From: Opitutaceae bacterium
Lineage (GTDB): Bacteria > Verrucomicrobiota > Verrucomicrobiia > Opitutales > Opitutaceae
Length of the DNA stretch: 64,000 nt
Reading direction: 5' to 3'
Assembly (NCBI GenBank): GCA_024233285.1
Contig: JACKPU010000006.1
Location: forward strand, 1-64,000
A program made the translations under genes and the position numbers. Shown here piece after piece: positions 34,688-42,878 of this stretch; the stretch's first letter is position 1; every line of letters starts with the position of its first letter. The notes below the pieces were generated by a model. It made no database searches and was not told the DNA's origin. It worked only from the letters and a program-made list of their open reading frames with translations.

Positions 34688-35847
34688 GCGACGGCGCGGC
34701 GTTTGGCGATGAAACGGAACAGGGAGATGCCGAACTGGACGAGCAGGCCGACCATCATCAGCACGCAGGAAATATATGGCAGCATCCAGCTGGGGTTGCG
34801 CACGACCTGCAGGACGGAGTAGCCGTTCGCGCTGTCCATTTGGTATTGGTAGAACGTGAGTCCGGCAAAACGCAGCGGATTGTTCATGTAGATCAGCACT
34901 TCGCGGTCCTCATGGCCGTCCGGCGTGGTGAGGCGGACCCGGCTGGAGAAGTTTTTCGGAATTTCGGTGCCGGGATAAACGTCGTGGCGCAATTCGAGCA
35001 GTTTCAGCGAGAAAGGCTTGTAATTGCGGGTGTGGCGCAGGGAGAGCGTGAAGGTGCGGCCCTCGTATTCGAACGGTTGCGGACGCACAAAGGGATGCGC
35101 CGAGACCAGCCAAGTGCCGAGGGAACCCTGTGGTCCGATGAGCTCAATCACCGCGGCGGAGAGATTGGCTTGATCCTGCCGGTAAGTCAGGGGCAGGGGC
35201 ACGACGGTGAACTCCTTGCCGAATCCCATCGTCACCGGCGGGATGATGTCATTGGGCAGCTGGCCCCGAGTCTGCGGCGTGGCGTTCGGAAAGAAATCCC
35301 GCACGACGACGCGGAACGGGAGCGCGGGGTGCTGGATTTCGCCGCGTTTGGCGAGAATGCTGTCCGGCACGACGACGACATCGTCGTAGTCGGAATTGGT
35401 GGTCTCGACGATGGCGAGCTCCTGATCGCGGAAGCTCTCGGAGTAGTTCTTCGTCTGGCCTTCATCCAGGCGCAGGGAGTAGTCCTCCTGAAGCAGACCG
35501 GTGAACAGTTCCCCGAGCAGCAGCAGGATCAAACCGAAATGGGTGAGCTGGATGCCCGATTTGGCCCAGCTGAATTTGAAGCGATGAATATGCGAGGTGA
35601 TCAGGTTGATCAGCAGCAGTCCGCCGATGAAGTAACCGCCGGGGAAAACCGGCACCGGGATGTCGGTGCCGGGGATTTTTTGCAACACGAAGAACGTCCT
35701 GAAGAAATGCTCCTGCACGCCCCATACGCCCAGCTTCACTTGCGCGAGCGTGGCCCAGAAAACCAGCACGATCGAGAGCGCCAGCAACACGACGGTGAGC
35801 TTCAGCGAAGTGAAAAAATCTACGAAGGCTTTCCAGTTTTCGCGCAT
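34684..35847 (-). CDS. resB: Cytochrome c biogenesis protein ResB/Ccs1
   Basis: 387 residues. Three N-terminal membrane helices (FFTSLKLTVVLLALSIVLVFWATLAQ near residues 11-35, then YFIGGLLLINLITSHIHRF and THFGLILLLLGELFTG), a large periplasmic domain (VLIYMNNPLRFAGLTFYQYQ before the last helix) and a C-terminal helix. This is the ResB partner of CcsA. Start ATG at 35847; the gene is 4 bp from the putative lipoprotein gene, so lipoprotein-resB-ccsA form one minus-strand operon. Confidence 0.92.
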   Translation of the reverse strand: MRENWKAFVDFFTSLKLTVVLLALSIVLVFWATLAQVKLGVWGVQEHFFRTFFVLQKIPGTDIPVPVFPGGYFIGGLLLINLITSHIHRFKFSWAKSGIQLTHFGLILLLLGELFTGLLQEDYSLRLDEGQTKNYSESFRDQELAIVETTNSDYDDVVVVPDSILAKRGEIQHPALPFRVVVRDFFPNATPQTRGQLPNDIIPPVTMGFGKEFTVVPLPLTYRQDQANLSAAVIELIGPQGSLGTWLVSAHPFVRPQPFEYEGRTFTLSLRHTRNYKPFSLKLLELRHDVYPGTEIPKNFSSRVRLTTPDGHEDREVLIYMNNPLRFAGLTFYQYQMDSANGYSVLQVVRNPSWMLPYISCVLMMVGLLVQFGISLFRFIAKRRAVA

Positions 35848-35850
35848 GGT

Positions 35851-36441
35851 TTACTCCGCCTTGATGGTTTTGAGGAATTCGACAAACGCCGGTTTTTCGG
35901 CCGCGACCACCGAGGCGGAGCCCGTGAGCTTGAAGAACCACGAGCTGCCATCGTGCATGACCCACGCGGCGAGCGTGCTCTGTGTGCCGTTCTCGATTGC
36001 GGTCAACTTGAACTCCATGGCATCGGTAGAAACGGTTTGGAGCGTGGCCGGCAATTCGGCGGCGGCGAGCGGCGCCAGTTGCAACTGGTTGCGCCAGCGG
36101 TTGACGTTGGCGAGATCTCCGCCGACGTCGCCCGGAAACGCCGTTACCGTCAATTCCGCGGTGCCACCGTCGGCGGCGGTGATTTTATATCCAGCCTTGC
36201 GCATGGGCGCGCCGGGTTGGGCAACCCAATGATCGGGTGTGGTCCAAACCAGTTCCGCACCTGAGGCGGTTGGCACCGGTGTGGAGGCCATGTCCGGTCC
36301 TGACTGGGTAGATGGCATATCCAACGGAGCAGGCGGCGAAGCCTCCTTGGGCACGCGATACGACTCGACTTTGGCTTCACGGCATGCGGCCAGCAGCAGA
36401 ACGCTGCCGAGGATGATGGATCTGTCGCGGATTAAGCGCAT
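35851..36441 (-). CDS. Putative lipoprotein, first gene of the cytochrome c maturation operon
   Basis: Start set at the ATG at 36441 (MRLIRDRSIILGSVLLLAAC); a TTG 9 bp upstream is possible. 196 residues. The lipobox LLAAC gives a lipidated Cys at about residue 20, so it is anchored at the membrane facing the periplasm. A Pro/Ser-rich linker is followed by a compact beta-rich domain (AELTVTAFPGDVGGDLANVN, WVMHDGSSWFFKLTG). No family recognised with certainty. Its position before resB and ccsA suggests an auxiliary role in cytochrome maturation or the electron-transfer chain, by context only. Confidence 0.8.
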   Translation of the reverse strand: MRLIRDRSIILGSVLLLAACREAKVESYRVPKEASPPAPLDMPSTQSGPDMASTPVPTASGAELVWTTPDHWVAQPGAPMRKAGYKITAADGGTAELTVTAFPGDVGGDLANVNRWRNQLQLAPLAAAELPATLQTVSTDAMEFKLTAIENGTQSTLAAWVMHDGSSWFFKLTGSASVVAAEKPAFVEFLKTIKAE

Positions 36442-36573
36442 GACCGACAAGCAATCCGGCTTTGGCGCAAAACTTCAATCCTATCCGGCCAAGTATGAGC
36501 GGGACGCGTAACCGGGATTAGGTGACAGGCTGGGGCCTTGCAGTTAACCGGCGACGGGTTAAAGCGTCGGGGT

Positions 36574-37245
36574 ATGGAACTGTCCGCCTTGGGCGACGAT
36601 GCCGTGGTGATCGAGTGGGGTGGCCTTGCCGATGAGGTAACTCTTGCCCGGGTAAGCGCTGCCGTCGCGGCTTTGGAAGCTGATCCACCGGCGGGCATGA
36701 TCGAACTGGTGCCGGCGTTTACTTCGCTCGCGGTATTCTACGACGTCACACGCATCGCCGACTACGAAACGTTTGGCCGGGAAGTTATGCGCCGGGCGCA
36801 GCGAAAGATTGCGCGGGTCGCGCTCAAACCGCAAATCGTCACGATTCCCGTCTGTTATGGCGGTGATAACGGCCCTGATTTGATCACCGTGGCGCGCCAT
36901 GCCGGTCTGACCGAACGACAGGTCGTGCAACTGCACACCGCGGAAACCTACACGGTCGGTGCGGTCGGTTTTATGCCCGGATTTCCGTATTTGGTTGGCT
37001 TGCCGTCCAAGTTGCACACGCCGCGTCGCAATACGCCGCGCACAACGGTGCCACGGGGCAGCGTGGCTATTGGCGGCGCGCAAACCGGGGTGTATCCACT
37101 GGAATCGCCCGGCGGTTGGAACTTGATCGGCCGAACCCCGCTGACGCTGGTCGATACCGCGCTGGCGGATCCGGTGCATTTGCGGGTTGGTGACCGGGTG
37201 AAGTTCAAACCGATTTCAGCGGAGGAATACGCGGCATGGCGTTGA
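36574..37245 (+). CDS. pxpB: 5-oxoprolinase subunit PxpB
   Basis: Start set at the ATG at 36574 (MELSALGDDAVVIEWGG), after a GGGG stretch. 223 residues, the KipI/AHS1 family. Conserved features: TYTVGAVGFMPGFPYLVGLP and the loop PRRNTPRTTVPRGSVAIGG, then QTGVYPLESPGGWNLIGRTP. With PxpC and PxpA it hydrolyses 5-oxoproline to glutamate at the cost of ATP. An inverted repeat TTAACC / GGTTAA at 36544-36562 precedes the start. Overlaps pxpC by 10 bp. Confidence 0.94.
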   Translation: MELSALGDDAVVIEWGGLADEVTLARVSAAVAALEADPPAGMIELVPAFTSLAVFYDVTRIADYETFGREVMRRAQRKIARVALKPQIVTIPVCYGGDNGPDLITVARHAGLTERQVVQLHTAETYTVGAVGFMPGFPYLVGLPSKLHTPRRNTPRTTVPRGSVAIGGAQTGVYPLESPGGWNLIGRTPLTLVDTALADPVHLRVGDRVKFKPISAEEYAAWR

Positions 37246-38168
37246 AGGTCATCAACCCGGGTCTGCTGACCACGGTGCAGGACTTAGGGCGTCCCGGCCA
37301 GCGCCGACTCGGTCTGCCCGTCGGCGGTGCAGCGGATGCGTTTGCTCTGCATCTCGGGAATTTACTGGTGGGCAACGAACCCAACACCGCCGGCTTGGAG
37401 ATGACCTTGGTGGGGGCCGAGATTGAGTTCCAATGTGATGTGCTTGTGGCCGTGACGGGTGCCTTGATGGGGGGGCTGGAATCGAACCGTCCGCGATTGG
37501 TGAAGTCCGGCGATCGTCTGAAGTTCGGGGCGGCGCAACAGGGCTGCCGCGCGTATCTGGCCATCGCCGGTGGGATTGACGTGCCGGTGGTTCTGGGCGG
37601 GCGCGGCACGGATTTGCGCAGCGGTCTAGGCGGATGGCAGGGGCGGGCCTTGCGCAAAGACGACGTGCTCCCGCTGATTCCGACCAGGCGCACGGTTATC
37701 GGAACTTGGTCCATCGATGAAAGGATCCTGCCGGAGCCGTCCAGCGAGCCGGTCCTGCGCACGGTGGTGGGAACTCAGGCCGCGGAATTCAACGGCGGCA
37801 TCAGTCGGGGCACGTTCAAGGTCACACCGCAGTCCGACCGGATGGGCCTGCGAGTGAGCGGGCAGCGATTGCTGCGAAATAACCCAAACGAAATCGTGTC
37901 CTCGGCGGTATCCCCGGGCACGGTGCAGGTGCCGCCGGACGGCGCGCCGATCGTGTTGCTTGCCGACGCGCAAACCATCGGTGGTTACCCGCGGATCGCG
38001 CATGTCATTCGGGCGGACATTTCGTTGCTCGCCCAACTGAAACCGGGCGACAGCGTGCGGTTTGCCAACATCAAACTCGCCGAGGCGCACCGGCTTTGGC
38101 GGGAGCAAGAACGAAACCTCGCCCTCGTGCGGCAGGGACTGCGCGACAAATTCCGTGATGGCCATTGA
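37236..38168 (+). CDS. pxpC: 5-oxoprolinase subunit PxpC
   Basis: 310 residues, the KipA/AHS2 biotin-dependent-carboxylase-like family. Motifs: VINPGLLTTVQDLGRPGQ at the start, GGAADAFALHLGNLLVGN, YLAIAGGIDVP, and SDRMGLRVSGQ near residue 205. It forms the complex with PxpB that phosphorylates 5-oxoproline. Overlaps pxpB by 10 bp and pxpA by 11 bp, so the three subunits are made in a coupled way. Confidence 0.95.
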   Translation: MALKVINPGLLTTVQDLGRPGQRRLGLPVGGAADAFALHLGNLLVGNEPNTAGLEMTLVGAEIEFQCDVLVAVTGALMGGLESNRPRLVKSGDRLKFGAAQQGCRAYLAIAGGIDVPVVLGGRGTDLRSGLGGWQGRALRKDDVLPLIPTRRTVIGTWSIDERILPEPSSEPVLRTVVGTQAAEFNGGISRGTFKVTPQSDRMGLRVSGQRLLRNNPNEIVSSAVSPGTVQVPPDGAPIVLLADAQTIGGYPRIAHVIRADISLLAQLKPGDSVRFANIKLAEAHRLWREQERNLALVRQGLRDKFRDGH

Positions 38169-38901
38169 TCTTAACTGTGATCTCGGAGAAGGCGCTGGGC
38201 ATGATGTCGAGCTGATGCCGCTCGTCACGTCCGCCAACATCGCATGCGGCGCGCACGCCGGTGACGAAACGACGATGCGGGCGACTGTGGGATTGGCCAT
38301 GGAACATGGCGTGGCGATCGGCGCGCATCCCGGCTTTCCCGATCGTGAACAGTTTGGCCGGCGCGAACGCGCAGTGTCGCCGGAGCAAATTGGCGACTGG
38401 GTGCGCGAGCAAACGCAGGCGCTGATCGCGCTGGCACAGGAGGCGGGCGCTCGCGTCAGTCATGTGAAACCGCACGGTGCGCTCTACAACATGGCGGCAC
38501 GGGATTTTGTGATGGCCGAGGCCGTGGCGGCGGCGGTCAAGGCATGCGATGAGCGTCTTGTTTTGGTCGGATTGGCGGGCAGTGAATTGCCGGCGGCGGG
38601 CCAACGAGCGGGACTGCGCGTGGCGCACGAAGTCTTTGCAGATCGAGCCTACCATCGGGATGGCACGCTGGTCGCACGCGCTGACCCAGATGCATTGATT
38701 GCCGATGCTGTGATGGCGGCGCAACGCATGGTCGAATTGCTGCGAACCGGAAAGGTCCGCAGTGTGGACGGATGCGAGGTGGTCCTGCCGGCCGACACCA
38801 TCTGTGTGCACGGTGACGGCGGGAACGCGGTGCACTTTGCGCGCGAGTTGCGCCGAGCATTAATCGCCGCGCGGATGCGACTGGGCCCGCTGCTGGTTTG
38901 A
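38158..38901 (+). CDS. pxpA: 5-oxoprolinase subunit PxpA (LamB/YcsF family)
   Basis: Start set at the ATG at 38158 (MAIDLNCDLGEGAGHDVELM), the conserved N-terminus; the open frame extends upstream only within pxpC. 247 residues, the normal length. Family motifs: IDLNCDLGEG, NIACGAHAGDETTM, IGAHPGFPDREQFGRR, HVKPHGALYN, and a C-terminal VCVHGD-type sequence (ICVHGDGGNAV). It hydrolyses the activated 5-oxoproline ring to glutamate. Confidence 0.95.
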   Translation: MAIDLNCDLGEGAGHDVELMPLVTSANIACGAHAGDETTMRATVGLAMEHGVAIGAHPGFPDREQFGRRERAVSPEQIGDWVREQTQALIALAQEAGARVSHVKPHGALYNMAARDFVMAEAVAAAVKACDERLVLVGLAGSELPAAGQRAGLRVAHEVFADRAYHRDGTLVARADPDALIADAVMAAQRMVELLRTGKVRSVDGCEVVLPADTICVHGDGGNAVHFARELRRALIAARMRLGPLLV

Positions 38902-38940
38902 AGATTGCCGCCGACGCACGGCCGCTTACGCATGAGTTGC

Positions 38941-39570
38941 ATGGCATCCGTTTTGGTCACGGGATTCGAACCGTTTGGTGGCGCGACGGAAAATCCGTCC
39001 GAACAGATTGCGCGGCGTCTGCATGGTTGGCAGCTGGAGGGCCATGATGTGGTTGGTGCGGTGTTGCCGTGTGCGTTTCACGCGGCGTTGCGAGAACTGC
39101 GGCGACTGATAGAGCAACACGATCCGGTCCTCGTGATTTGTCTGGGGCAGGCGGGAGGCCGCGTTGCCATCACGCCGGAGCGCGTGGCGATCAATCTGGA
39201 CGATGCCCGCATTGCCGACAATCGCGGGGCCCAGCCTTCGGATCGCCCGATTGTGCGCGGCGGACCGACAGCTTACTGGTCGACCCTGCCTGTGAATGCC
39301 ATCGTGCAACAACTACGAACTGCGCGACTGCCCGCAGAGGTTTCGCACACCGCCGGCACGTTTGTGTGCAACCACGTGTTTTATGGTTTGATGCACGAGT
39401 TGCGCGGGCAACGGCGCATCCGTGGCGGATTCATTCACGTGCCGTGGCTGCCGTCACAGGGGAAACCGGCGATGAGCCTTGTCCGGATGGAGCAGGGGAT
39501 TCGATTAGCCGTCACCACGGCGATTCGGGTGCGCCGCGATGTGAAGCTGCCCGGCGGAGTTCTGCATTGA
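38941..39570 (+). CDS. pcp: Pyroglutamyl-peptidase I (C15 family)
   Basis: Start set at the ATG at 38941 (MASVLVTGFEPFGGATENPS), aligning with the family; an ATG at 38932 would add three residues. 209 residues. The catalytic triad can be seen: Glu in TPERVAINLDDARI, Cys in TAGTFVCNHVFYGLMH, His in GGFIHVPWLPSQ. It removes N-terminal pyroglutamate from peptides in the cytoplasm, and its product is the substrate of PxpBCA encoded just upstream on the same strand (39 bp gap). Confidence 0.95.
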   Translation: MASVLVTGFEPFGGATENPSEQIARRLHGWQLEGHDVVGAVLPCAFHAALRELRRLIEQHDPVLVICLGQAGGRVAITPERVAINLDDARIADNRGAQPSDRPIVRGGPTAYWSTLPVNAIVQQLRTARLPAEVSHTAGTFVCNHVFYGLMHELRGQRRIRGGFIHVPWLPSQGKPAMSLVRMEQGIRLAVTTAIRVRRDVKLPGGVLH

Positions 39571-39585
39571 GCCGCTGGTGCGGTC

Positions 39586-40074
39586 TCAACGCATCGTGAC
39601 GACATCGCCTTCGAGCGGCGTGAAGGCCGCGATAACCACTCCGCGGATGTTGCGATCACTGACCGCGATATAATCCTGCCGGCGGTTGTTTAAGCCCGTT
39701 GTGCGCCAACCATTCCCCGTCTTGGCCACGAGCACATGGGTGATGACGCGGCCTTCGTGTTGAAAAACCACGGACATGCCGCGACTCAGATTCTCAAACG
39801 CGACCGGCTGGACGACCAGCAGTGTGCCGCTGCGGTAAAGGGGCAGCATGGAATTACCCCGGCCGCGCAGCACAAAGGCGCCCGGTGTCATGGCGGCCAA
39901 AGTGCGCGATTGCTGCCGCGCTTCGTCGGGCGTGCACAGGACCGGTGGCGGCGAGCCCGCGACATAGTTGCCGGCGATGTAAGTTTCTTTGCTCTTCACC
40001 GAAGTTTTCCCATCCGCGCCAACAGCCAAAATGATCGTGATTAGAGCTGTCAGCGTGAGTCGGCGAGCGAGCAT
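39586..40074 (-). CDS. Periplasmic S24/S26-like (signal-peptidase-fold) protein
   Basis: 162 residues with a signal peptide (MLARRLTLTALITIILAVGADG) and no further membrane helix. The S24/S26 core has GRGNSMLPLYRSGTLLVVQP near residue 74 with the nucleophile-type Ser, and EGRVITHVLVAKTGNGWRTT with a His at about residue 112 where bacterial signal peptidase I has Lys. A Ser-His arrangement is known from the ER/archaeal S26B branch. It could be an active periplasmic peptidase or a degenerate binding domain. The start codon sits in a possible hairpin (AGCATGC / GCATGCT, 40070-40088). Confidence 0.75.
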   Translation of the reverse strand: MLARRLTLTALITIILAVGADGKTSVKSKETYIAGNYVAGSPPPVLCTPDEARQQSRTLAAMTPGAFVLRGRGNSMLPLYRSGTLLVVQPVAFENLSRGMSVVFQHEGRVITHVLVAKTGNGWRTTGLNNRRQDYIAVSDRNIRGVVIAAFTPLEGDVVTMR

Positions 40075-40126
40075 GCCGCGAGCATGCTTGGCACCGTAAC
40101 TCCGGCAAGGGAATGAGCCTAAGGTT

Positions 40127-40155
40127 GATTACCCACGGCTATCTAGTGGGTAATC
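40127..40155. promoter_or_regulatory. Perfect 10-bp inverted repeat upstream of the S24/S26-like gene
   Basis: GATTACCCAC (40127-40136) and GTGGGTAATC (40146-40155) are separated by 9 bp. No T tract follows on either strand, so it looks more like a protein-binding site or mRNA 3' structure than an intrinsic terminator. It lies between the 3' end of ychF and the S24/S26-like gene. Confidence 0.5.
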
Positions 40156-40178
40156 CCAAGTGCTTTCGGATGTTGCGA

Positions 40179-41279
40179 TTATTTGTTGAATCGGAACAGC
40201 GCGACGTCGCCGTCGTGAAACACGTAGTCCTTGCCTTCGAGTCGGTATTTTCCGGCGTCACGCGCGGCCGCGACGCTGCCAAGGCTGGAGAGGTCGGCGT
40301 AGGAAACGACTTCCGCTTTGATGAAGCCTTTTTCGAAATCCGTGTGAATGACGCCGGCGGCCTGCGGCGCTTTCCAACCCTTCACAATCGTCCACGCCCG
40401 CACTTCCTTTTCACCCGCTGTAAAGTAGGTTTGCAGTCCGAGCAGCGCGTAGCTGGCGCGAATGAGATTGGACACGCCGGAGTCATCGACGCCGAGATCC
40501 TTGAGGAACTCCTTGGCTTCTTCGGGACTGAGATCGATGAGTTCGTATTCGATCTTGGCGCTGATCGGCACATAAGCGGCGTCGTGGTGCGTGCGCACGA
40601 ATTCGGCGACCTTTTGCACGTAAGGATTCTGCTCTGCGTTCGCGAGGTCGCTCTCGGCGACATTGCAGGCGAAAAGCACGGGCTTGGCGGTAAGGAGTTG
40701 GAAGAATTTCAGCAGCGCCTTTTCATCGTCAGCCAGTTCAAGCGTATTGGCGGTCTTGCCGGCATTGAGGTGAGGTTCGAGCTTCTGGAGCAGGGCCAGT
40801 TCGGCCTGGGCTTCCTTGTCGCCCGACTTGGCCTTCTTCTGGGTCTTTTCGATGCGCTTGGTCACCGCGTCGAGGTCGGCCAGGACCAGCTCGGTGGTGA
40901 TGACCTCGATGTCGCGCACGGGATCTACGGAACCCATGGTGTGGATGACGTCGGAATCCTCGAAACAGCGCACGACCTGAACGATGGCGTCGACCTCGCG
41001 GATGTTGGCGAGGAACTGATTGCCGAGGCCCTCACCCTTTGAAGCGCCGGCCACGAGACCGGCGATATCGACGAATTCAATGGCCGCCGGAATGACGACT
41101 TGGGTCTTGGCGATTTTCTGGAGCACCCCCAGTCGTTCGTCGGGCACGGTCACGACCCCGACGTTTGGATCGATGGTGCAAAATGGATAATTGGCCGCTT
41201 CCGCCTTGCGGGAGCGGGTGAGGGCGTTGAAAAGAGTGGACTTGCCGACATTGGGCAGACCGACGATTCCGGCTTTCAT
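40179..41279 (-). CDS. ychF: Redox-regulated ATPase/GTPase YchF
   Basis: 366 residues, Obg-related. G1 is GLPNVGKSTLFNALT at residue 7. The base-recognition motif is the diverged ACNVAESDLANAEQNP, consistent with ATP preference. Switch region AFVDIAGLVAGASKGEGLGN, a coiled-coil near residues 120-180 and a C-terminal TGS domain (QTYFTAGEKEVRAWTI to the end). It is a conserved ribosome-associated ATPase. ATG at 41279; divergent from rpsP. Confidence 0.96.
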   Translation of the reverse strand: MKAGIVGLPNVGKSTLFNALTRSRKAEAANYPFCTIDPNVGVVTVPDERLGVLQKIAKTQVVIPAAIEFVDIAGLVAGASKGEGLGNQFLANIREVDAIVQVVRCFEDSDVIHTMGSVDPVRDIEVITTELVLADLDAVTKRIEKTQKKAKSGDKEAQAELALLQKLEPHLNAGKTANTLELADDEKALLKFFQLLTAKPVLFACNVAESDLANAEQNPYVQKVAEFVRTHHDAAYVPISAKIEYELIDLSPEEAKEFLKDLGVDDSGVSNLIRASYALLGLQTYFTAGEKEVRAWTIVKGWKAPQAAGVIHTDFEKGFIKAEVVSYADLSSLGSVAAARDAGKYRLEGKDYVFHDGDVALFRFNK

Positions 41280-41311
41280 AAGAGGTCAGACAGAGTCGGG
41301 GCATTGGGGGC

Positions 41312-41340
41312 TTGACAAGCCATTTATGGCCGGGTGTGCT
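41312..41340 (+). promoter_or_regulatory. Possible promoter of rpsP
   Basis: A perfect TTGACA at 41312-41317, with TGTGCT after a 17-bp spacer as a poor -10. It resembles the nusA promoter in having a perfect -35 and a weak -10. Confidence 0.35.
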
Positions 41341-41383
41341 TCACGGCTTTTCAAATCAAGTAACGCTCCGCAACTCTTCTGCT

Positions 41384-41641
41384 ATGGCACTCAAAATCCG
41401 TCTCACCCGCGTTGGCGCAATCCATAACCCGCATTACCGCGTGGTTGTGGCCGAGGCCCGCTCCCGCCGCGATGGCGCCGCCGTCGAACAGCTCGGCACC
41501 TATGCTCCCCGCAACAAGGGTGACCAGCTCAAGCTGGATCTCGACCGCGTCGACTACTGGATCGCCAAGGGCGCCAAGCCCACCGACACGATGGGCGCGA
41601 TGATCAAGAAGGCCCGCAAGGCCGCGGCCACCAAGGCCTGA
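41384..41641 (+). CDS. rpsP: 30S ribosomal protein S16
   Basis: Start set at the ATG at 41384 (MALKIRLTRVGAIHNPHYRV). 85 residues, standard length, with the S16 signature MALKIRLTRxG, YRVVVAEARSRRDGAAVEQL and YWIAKGAKPTDTMGAMIKKA. Structural component of the 30S subunit. Followed by a terminator-like hairpin and then trmD, without the rimM gene that usually lies between them. Confidence 0.97.
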   Translation: MALKIRLTRVGAIHNPHYRVVVAEARSRRDGAAVEQLGTYAPRNKGDQLKLDLDRVDYWIAKGAKPTDTMGAMIKKARKAAATKA

Positions 41642-41662
41642 TCAACCTGATTCGATTTTTGC

Positions 41663-41696
41663 AAATCGCCCCTGCCTTGCGGCGCGGGCGATTTTT
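41663..41696 (+). terminator. Hairpin between rpsP and trmD
   Basis: AAATCGCCC / GGGCGATTT outer stem with a GC-rich inner extension, followed by TT. It may attenuate read-through from rpsP into trmD, the place where rimM is missing. Confidence 0.6.
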
Positions 41697-41716
41697 GCGT
41701 TTATGGGCCGACTGTC

Positions 41717-42385
41717 ATGCGTATCGACGTTCTCACGCTCTTTCCCGCCATGCTCGACGGATTCTTGTCCGAGAGCATGTTGGGCCGTGCCTGTGAGGCG
41801 AAATTGTTGGAGATCAACGTGCGCAACATCCGCGATTGGGCGACCGACAAGCACCGCACCACGGACGACCGTCCGTTCGGCGGCGGCGCAGGGATGGTCA
41901 TGAAGTGCGAACCGGTCGTTGCCGCCATTGAGGCGGTGCAGACCCCAGGCTGCCGCCGGATCTATCTGACGCCCGATGGCGTGCCGTTTACCGCGGCCAA
42001 GGCCGAGGCGCTGGCCAAGGAGCAGCACTTGGTTTTTTTGAGCGGTCATTACGAAGGCATCGACCAGCGCATCCGCGACACGGTCATAGATGAGGAGATC
42101 AGCATTGGCGATTACGTGCTGACCAACGGGACCCTGGCGGCCGCCGTGGTGATCGATGCGCTGGCCCGCTTCATTCCCGGTGTGCTGGGTGAGGAAAAGT
42201 CGTTGACGCACGAAAGTTTCACCCGCAAGTTGCTCGACTTTCCTCAATACACGCGTCCCGCGGAATATCGAGGTATGTCCGTTCCGGAGGTGCTCCTTTC
42301 CGGCAATCATACCGCGATCGAGAAGTGGCGAACCGCGCGACAGGAGGAAAAAACCCGCCAAGTCCGACCCGATTTACTCAAATAA
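41717..42385 (+). CDS. trmD: tRNA (guanosine(37)-N1)-methyltransferase TrmD
   Basis: 222 residues, a SPOUT methyltransferase with the deep trefoil knot. Motifs: MRIDVLTLFPAMLDGFLSES, DDRPFGGGAGMVMKCEPV, RIYLTPDGVPFT, LVFLSGHYEGIDQRI, and the knot region EISIGDYVLTNGTLAAAVVI. It methylates G37 to prevent frameshifting. 10 bp upstream of rplS, in the rpsP-trmD-rplS cluster. Confidence 0.97.
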   Translation: MRIDVLTLFPAMLDGFLSESMLGRACEAKLLEINVRNIRDWATDKHRTTDDRPFGGGAGMVMKCEPVVAAIEAVQTPGCRRIYLTPDGVPFTAAKAEALAKEQHLVFLSGHYEGIDQRIRDTVIDEEISIGDYVLTNGTLAAAVVIDALARFIPGVLGEEKSLTHESFTRKLLDFPQYTRPAEYRGMSVPEVLLSGNHTAIEKWRTARQEEKTRQVRPDLLK

Positions 42386-42395
42386 ACTCAAAGCC

Positions 42396-42764
42396 ATGAA
42401 CCCGATCATCAAAGAAATCACCGCCGCCCAGATTAAGCAGGACGTTCCGTCGTTCCGCGTGGGTGATGGTGTCAAGGTGCACACCAAGGTGCGCGAAGGC
42501 GACAAAGAGCGCGTGCAGATTTTCGCCGGCATTGTCATCGCCCGCAAGGGTGCCGGCATGCAGGAAACGTTCACCGTCCGTCGCATCAGCTATGGCGAGG
42601 GCGTCGAGAAGGTTTTCCCGGTGCAATCGCCCAACGTCGAGAAGATCGAGGTCGACCGTCAGTCCGAGCCGATGCGCGCCCGCCTCTATTACCTGCGTGA
42701 TCGCAAGGGCAAGGCGGCCATGGCCATCAAGGAAGTCCGCGCTGACAAGCGCGTGAAGGCCTGA
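42396..42764 (+). CDS. rplS: 50S ribosomal protein L19
   Basis: 122 residues. VPSFRVGDGVKVHTKVREGD, RVQIFAGIVIARKGAG, TFTVRRISYGEGVEKVFP and RARLYYLRDRKGKAA are the L19 signatures. It lies at the 30S-50S interface. Last gene of the cluster; terminator 28 bp downstream. Confidence 0.97.
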   Translation: MNPIIKEITAAQIKQDVPSFRVGDGVKVHTKVREGDKERVQIFAGIVIARKGAGMQETFTVRRISYGEGVEKVFPVQSPNVEKIEVDRQSEPMRARLYYLRDRKGKAAMAIKEVRADKRVKA

Positions 42765-42791
42765 TGCCTCGCGAATCTAAGTCTTAAAAAG

Positions 42792-42819
42792 AGGCGAACC
42801 CACGAGGTTCGCCTTTTTT
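42792..42819 (+). terminator. Intrinsic terminator after rplS
   Basis: Stem AGGCGAACC / GGTTCGCCT, loop CACGA, then TTTTT. Confidence 0.92.
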
Positions 42820-42878
42820 GCGCCCAGTTTCTGCTTTCACGTTCAGGCCCCGGCCATTTACTCTTTTAAACCAATCTC

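Noticed and set aside
34840..36264. A 474-residue plus-strand open frame
   Set aside because: Antisense to resB and the lipoprotein gene, whose membrane helices and lipobox support the minus strand.
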